The position numbers and the translations under genes were made by a program. From the NCBI RefSeq assembly GCF_002217435.1, contig NZ_MUHF01000017.1, forward strand, positions 1-38,162: 38,162 nt of DNA, written 5' to 3'. A model generated the notes under the pieces. It was not told the DNA's origin. It made no database searches and worked only from the letters and a program-made list of their open reading frames with translations. The stretch is from Flavobacterium reichenbachii. GTDB lineage: Bacteria > Bacteroidota > Bacteroidia > Flavobacteriales > Flavobacteriaceae. Below are positions 34,696 to 38,162 of the stretch, one piece after another; position 1 is the first letter of the stretch; each line of letters starts with the position of its first letter.

Positions 34696-34843
34696 TTATC
34701 TTTTTAAGCTAAAATGCCCTTTCAAACTTCTGTGATTTATAAAAAGCAAAGTAAACCAATAGTTATCAGAAGGTAATTGCTGTTTGCTGTACGTTGCTCC
34801 AGTCGGAACTTTTTTGATTCGTTTGTTTTAATAATTTACCGTA
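34696..34843 (-). pseudogene. Decayed fragment of a second type B gliding/T9SS C-terminal domain
   Basis: On the minus strand this stretch reads YGKLLKQTNQKSSDWS in one frame. After a frame change at about the W codon it reads GATYSKQQLPSDNYWF and then SLKGHFSLKR before a TAA at 34696-34698. The intact gene just downstream ends YGKLLKQISPLSQGWD, MPADDYWFTI, AKGHFSLKR. So this is the tail of a related gene, broken by a small deletion near the WDG site and cut off upstream of YGK. It lies 18 nt upstream of the intact gene's earliest ATG and downstream of the ABC operon. Confidence 0.8.
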
Positions 34844-34876
34844 CTGTCGTGTTTTTTGATCATCAATATTAATAAA

Positions 34877-34904
34877 CTGCACATTTACCGTAATAAATGC
34901 GCAG
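34877..34904 (-). terminator. Probable terminator after the ABC operon
   Basis: On the minus strand CTGCGCATTTA pairs with TAAATGTGCAG (11 bp with one G-U pair, 6-nt loop TTACGG), followed by a weak TTTATT tail. It lies 58 nt after the permease stop. Confidence 0.5.
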
Positions 34905-34961
34905 TTTTATAAATATAAAAAATAGTAATCCTTTTGAATTATTTATAGCGTAGAAAATATA

Positions 34962-35798
34962 CTACAAATCTCGATTTTTTAATATTTTATAAGAAAAATA
35001 TACAAATAAGAATGTCCAGCCCAAAGCTATCAAAATAGAAAGGGGATGAACGTCGTAATCTTTTACATTCTCAACTCCCATTTGAGTTCCTATTGTTTTA
35101 ATCAATGACAATCTTGTAAAGGGCTCAACAATTAAGTTAGACATTGCTTCTAAAGGAAAAAACTGCATGATGCGGGTGTAAATATCACTGTCTGGAAAAA
35201 CTTGAAATTTTAAAAGTCCTGCAATAATTCCTTCTATGATACTCCATACCAAAAGAAAGCCAAGAGCAAAAGCAGAACGCTTTACCAAAATCCCTAGAAA
35301 TAAACAGAAAGTAAAGAAGCAGGTTAATTTTACAAAAAAAGCTAAAAGATATTCAAGATCTGTAAATATGATTCCGAATTCAGTGTAAGACGAAAAAATT
35401 AATCCTAAAAGCAAACTCATTACAAATACAAAAACGGTAGAGCAGAAGGAGAAAAGAGCAACAGTTAGAAATTTAGATAAAATAAATTCTTTCTTACTCA
35501 AACCATCAATAAGGTTTTGTTTTAAAGTTCCGTAACTGTATTCGTTGGCCATCATTGAAACAATAACAATAGCCAGAAAAAATTTCAGCCAGGCAGCAAC
35601 ATAAGTATTAAAATGCCATATAAAAGGGAAATTGAAAATGCCCATTTCAGCAAAATGAAATTTAAATGGGCCTATATCAAATTTTACAGATGCGATTAAG
35701 GCAATAAACGAAAGCAAAACAAAATAAGTTAAAGTAAGAACCCGACTTGCTTTATTTTTCCAGATTTTTTGTAATTCTATAGATAATAGTCTCTTCAT
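34962..35798 (-). CDS. ABC-2-type transporter permease
   Basis: A 278-aa integral membrane protein with about six hydrophobic segments (near 18-36, 65-85, 110-135, 145-168, 175-195 and 252-270). It opens with the family-typical MKRLLSIELQKIWKNKASRVL and carries NEYSYGTLKQNLIDGLSKKEFILSKFL after the second helix, as in ABC-2 permeases of the NatB/gliding GldF-like type. It starts 2 nt after the ATPase stop, so it forms one transporter with it. The exported substrate is unknown. Although GldA/GldF are also ABC-2 proteins, I see no specific reason to call this GldF. Confidence 0.85.
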   Translation of the reverse strand: MKRLLSIELQKIWKNKASRVLTLTYFVLLSFIALIASVKFDIGPFKFHFAEMGIFNFPFIWHFNTYVAAWLKFFLAIVIVSMMANEYSYGTLKQNLIDGLSKKEFILSKFLTVALFSFCSTVFVFVMSLLLGLIFSSYTEFGIIFTDLEYLLAFFVKLTCFFTFCLFLGILVKRSAFALGFLLVWSIIEGIIAGLLKFQVFPDSDIYTRIMQFFPLEAMSNLIVEPFTRLSLIKTIGTQMGVENVKDYDVHPLSILIALGWTFLFVYFSYKILKNRDL

Positions 35799-35800
35799 GG

Positions 35801-36709
35801 TTAATTATTTTGGATAGCATTTTTGGTTAATTCTAAAAATTGTGCCTCTAAGCTATTTTTTCGTTTTACTAAATGACTTAATGCTATGCTTTTAGAAAAT
35901 AAATATAAATTCAATTCTGAAGCTGATAATTCTGATTTTAAATAAACCAAAATTTTAACATCTTCTTCTGCAATTCTTTCTACAGAAGGATGTGCGATAA
36001 GAGCTGTTTTTAAAGCTTCATTATCTTCTGCTTGAACTTCAAAGAAACCTTCATTTGCAGACATTTCATTAACAGAACCAGAATATAAAATTTCGCCTTT
36101 TCTTAAAACAATTACATGCGAACACACTTTTTCGACTTCGTCTAATAAATGTGAAGCCAGTAAAATAGTAGTCCCCTGCGAAGCGATCTTTTTGATAATA
36201 TCCCTAATCTGATGTATTCCCTGCGGATCTAAACCGTTTGTAGGTTCATCTAAAATTAAAATTTCAGGATCATTTAAAAGAGCAGATGCAATTGCCAGAC
36301 GCTGTTTCATCCCTAGAGAAAAAGTGCTGAACTTACTGTCTTTTCTTTCAGTAAGACCAACTAAATCCAATTTCTCTTGGATTTTTGCATAATCAATACT
36401 CTTGATTTTACAAACCAGTTTTAAGTTTTCTTCAGCAGTCATGTACGGGTAAAAATTGGGTCTTTCTATGATTGCTCCAACTTTTTTTAAGGCTTGATGC
36501 GTTTCTACTTGTCCGCCAAACCAGCTGTAATTTCCAGAAGATTTATTTACAACGTTTAGTACGATTCCCAAAGTGGTAGATTTTCCACTTCCATTAGGGC
36601 CTAAAATGCCATATACCCGGCCTTTTTGTATTTCAAAAGATACATTTTTTAAGGCTTGAATGCGCCCGTATCTCTTATAAAGATTTTCAATGCTTAATAT
36701 GGTTTCCAA
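35801..36709 (-). CDS. ABC transporter ATP-binding protein
   Basis: A 302-aa ATPase subunit for the adjacent permease. Walker A is GPNGSGKST (37-45), the signature is SLGMKQRL (131-138), Walker B with catalytic Glu is ILILDEPTNGLDP (D154, E155), and the H-loop is LLASHLLDEVE. The Q-loop region reads AIIERPNFYPYMTAEENL, typical of the BcrA/NatA drug and lantibiotic-type group. The C-terminal 80 aa (about 220-302) are a small alpha/beta tail often seen in this group. No signal or membrane segment is present. It is the first gene of the two-gene operon and divergent from the 36816 gene. Confidence 0.93.
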   Translation of the reverse strand: METILSIENLYKRYGRIQALKNVSFEIQKGRVYGILGPNGSGKSTTLGIVLNVVNKSSGNYSWFGGQVETHQALKKVGAIIERPNFYPYMTAEENLKLVCKIKSIDYAKIQEKLDLVGLTERKDSKFSTFSLGMKQRLAIASALLNDPEILILDEPTNGLDPQGIHQIRDIIKKIASQGTTILLASHLLDEVEKVCSHVIVLRKGEILYSGSVNEMSANEGFFEVQAEDNEALKTALIAHPSVERIAEEDVKILVYLKSELSASELNLYLFSKSIALSHLVKRKNSLEAQFLELTKNAIQNN

Positions 36710-36790
36710 ATTTTTTCGGTTTTAGTTTTTAGTATGACGAGCCACTTTGATTTTTGTTACTTTAAATTCTGACATTAAACGCTATTGATG

Positions 36791-36798
36791 TAAATTTG
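36791..36798 (+). promoter_or_regulatory. -7 box for the 36816 gene
   Basis: TAAATTTG fits TAnnTTTG and lies 17 bp before the ATG, implying a leader of about 10 nt. The -33 region is not convincing. Confidence 0.45.
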
Positions 36799-36815
36799 TA
36801 ATAAAGATATTCAAA

Positions 36816-37868
36816 ATGAGTGAACCTTTAATGGTTTTAAAAAAACCTTCTTATCCTTTAACGCAGCCACTTTTAAGTTATTTAGAGCGATTTGAACGTA
36901 TTTCTAAAGTTTCGGTTTTTTATGATGACTTGCTTAGATTTTCAGGATCTATAAATGTATATGATAAAAATGATACCGATACGCTTTGGATTAGGGTTTA
37001 TTATGGAGAATTTGAACGAAATGAAATCGATCTTAATCTAAAAAAAATCTATTCATTACTGCATTCTGATGGAAATAGTGAAATCATTCAGTATCTAAAT
37101 GTCGATGCAATTGACTATTGTACTTTTGGAAATTCGAAACCTTTTAGAATCAAAGTTCGTAATATTCTCAATGATAATTATGTTCATTTTTATATTAAAA
37201 AAGCAGATGCGTCCAGAATTTATGGTTTAGAATTAGAAGATATTCTTTCGCCCGACAAAATCAACTTTTTGGTTTATAATGACACCTTAATTGAAGAGCA
37301 TATTATAGGAATTCCTGGGGATGTTTTTATGGATACTTTATTAGATTCCTGTACCGAAACTGAAAAGGCGCAGATCGCAAAAGAGTTTGTAAAATTTAAC
37401 GAACGCTGTATGATCAGGCTTTTGGGAGATATGCGCGCTTACAATTATGTAATCGTTCCTATTCATGATTTTGATCAGGTAGTGTATAAAATTCGTCCAA
37501 TCGATTTTGATCAGCAGTGTTACGAAGGGAATTTTAAAGTTTATCGTCCACAGTTTTTTAAGGAAAATTTTCCGATGATCAAATTGATAAAAGAAAAGCT
37601 GGAAGAACGTTCGATTATTCAATATAAAGACGAAGAAAGAGCTATTCTCGCCAAGCGCATTCATACGGCAGAAAGTAGAATCAAAAAATTATTGAGTATC
37701 ATGTGCCACGATACGATTTCGACAGAAGAACATCTGAATCAGCTAAAAATGGAATTGTACCGTTATACTAATGATATGAAATTTAAAAATGCCAGATCAA
37801 TGGGGCATGTAATGTTTGCGGCGTTTGAATTTATTACGCGTAACTTTAAAAACACGAATTTAATCTGA
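36816..37868 (+). CDS. Uncharacterised protein with kinase-like motifs
   Basis: A 350-aa cytoplasmic protein (no signal, no membrane helix) that I cannot name. Motif order suggests a protein-kinase-like fold: a lysine-bearing strand HFYIKKADASR (K128/K129), acidic helix YGLELEDI (E139, E141), hinge-like EEHIIGIPGDVFMD, a catalytic-loop-like RLLGDMRAYNYVI (D205, N210), and KIRPIDFDQQ (D230, D232) in the place of DFG. Other kinase-like families use GDxHxxN followed by DFD; here the His position is Arg (R207). A helical C-terminus follows (about 255-350). It is divergent from the ABC operon. Its last 18 codons and stop are the first part of a 115-bp tandem repeat. The kinase reading is inference only. 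Confidence 0.75.
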   Translation: MSEPLMVLKKPSYPLTQPLLSYLERFERISKVSVFYDDLLRFSGSINVYDKNDTDTLWIRVYYGEFERNEIDLNLKKIYSLLHSDGNSEIIQYLNVDAIDYCTFGNSKPFRIKVRNILNDNYVHFYIKKADASRIYGLELEDILSPDKINFLVYNDTLIEEHIIGIPGDVFMDTLLDSCTETEKAQIAKEFVKFNERCMIRLLGDMRAYNYVIVPIHDFDQVVYKIRPIDFDQQCYEGNFKVYRPQFFKENFPMIKLIKEKLEERSIIQYKDEERAILAKRIHTAESRIKKLLSIMCHDTISTEEHLNQLKMELYRYTNDMKFKNARSMGHVMFAAFEFITRNFKNTNLI

Positions 37869-38162
37869 CGATTTTTGAACCATATAAGTGATATAAGTAA
37901 ATTTAAGTTGCGGTTTATCTGAATTTATGTTTGCGGCGTTTGAATTTATTACGCGTAACTTTAAAAACACAAATTTAATCTGAGGATTTTTGAACCATAT
38001 AAGTGATATAAGTAAATTTAAGTTGCGGTTTATCTGAGCTTATGTTTGCGGCGTTTGAATTTATTACGCGTAACTTTAAAAACACAAATTTAATCTGAGG
38101 ATTTTTGAACCATATAAGCGATATAAGTAAATTTAAGCTGCAGTTTATCTGAGCTTATGTTT
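37812..38162 (+). repeat. 115-bp tandem repeat array that includes the tail of the 36816 gene
   Basis: Units start at 37812, 37927 and 38042, and a fourth begins at 38157 and is cut by the window end; the period is exactly 115 bp. Each unit starts ATGTTTGCGGCG, encodes MFAAFEFITRNFKNTNLI then TGA, and continues with the 18-bp ACCATATAAG motif and AAATTTAAG. The in-gene unit differs from unit 2 at four positions (for example ACG/ACA, silent); unit 3 adds three more. Since 115 is not a multiple of three and each unit has a stop, the array is not a coding repeat. Total copy number is unknown. Confidence 0.95.

Noticed and set aside
34962..36709. GldA/GldF gliding ABC transporter
   Set aside because: The general ABC-2 class matches, but no specific Gld sequence feature was recognised and no GldG is adjacent.
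37812..38162. CRISPR array
   Set aside because: The 115-bp units are contiguous with no unique spacers, include a gene tail, and no cas genes are present.

Overview
This window is AT-rich bacterial chromosome, most likely from a Flavobacterium species (Bacteroidota, Flavobacteriia). The reasons are the SusC/SusD pair, acidic lipoprotein export signals after the lipid cysteine, a type B gliding/T9SS C-terminal sorting domain, -7 boxes of the form TAnnTTTG, an archaeal/eukaryotic-type prolyl-tRNA synthetase and almost no Shine-Dalgarno sites. Species cannot be fixed from the sequence alone.

Region 1 (1-17.7 kb) is a polysaccharide utilisation locus (PUL) for beta-mannan, probably galactoglucomannan. 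A leftward block encodes a GH26 beta-mannanase, a GPH-type sugar transporter, a GH130 mannosylglucose phosphorylase, a cellobiose/mannobiose 2-epimerase and a GH5_7-type mannanase lipoprotein. Divergent to it is an AraC regulator, followed rightward by SusC, SusD, two surface-glycan-binding-type lipoproteins (TIG-TIG-CTD and FAS1-TIG-CTD), a GH27 alpha-galactosidase and a second GH5 endo-glycanase. The inferred route is: surface proteins bind glucomannan; SusCD imports oligosaccharides; GH27 and the GH5/GH26 enzymes debranch and cut them to mannobiose; the GPH transporter brings mannobiose into the cytoplasm; the epimerase converts it to mannosyl-glucose; and GH130 phosphorolyses that to mannose-1-phosphate plus glucose.

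Region 2 (17.7-31.8 kb) is mostly housekeeping. It holds a 590-bp gene-free stretch, a BBP2-like porin, a leftward rimO / small Gly-rich exported protein / amidase-lipoprotein operon, a leftward low-complexity lipoprotein plus FadL-type outer-membrane protein, proS, three tandem tRNA-Glu genes, rpsT, a PAS histidine kinase with a single-domain response regulator, and typA.

Region 3 (31.8-38.2 kb) holds a large PKD/type B CTD protein of the gliding/T9SS class, a decayed fragment of a second such CTD just upstream, an ABC-2 ATPase/permease pair, and a conserved-looking 350-aa protein of unknown function that has kinase-like motifs. The 3' tail of that last gene is the first unit of a 115-bp tandem array running off the right edge.

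The least explained items are the 115-bp array and the related 18-bp motif found about 10 nt after stop codons at both ends of the window, the hairpin element inside the mannan operon, the FAS1-fused glycan-binding lipoprotein, and the putative kinase-like protein. No CRISPR array, transposase, integrase or phage gene was seen.
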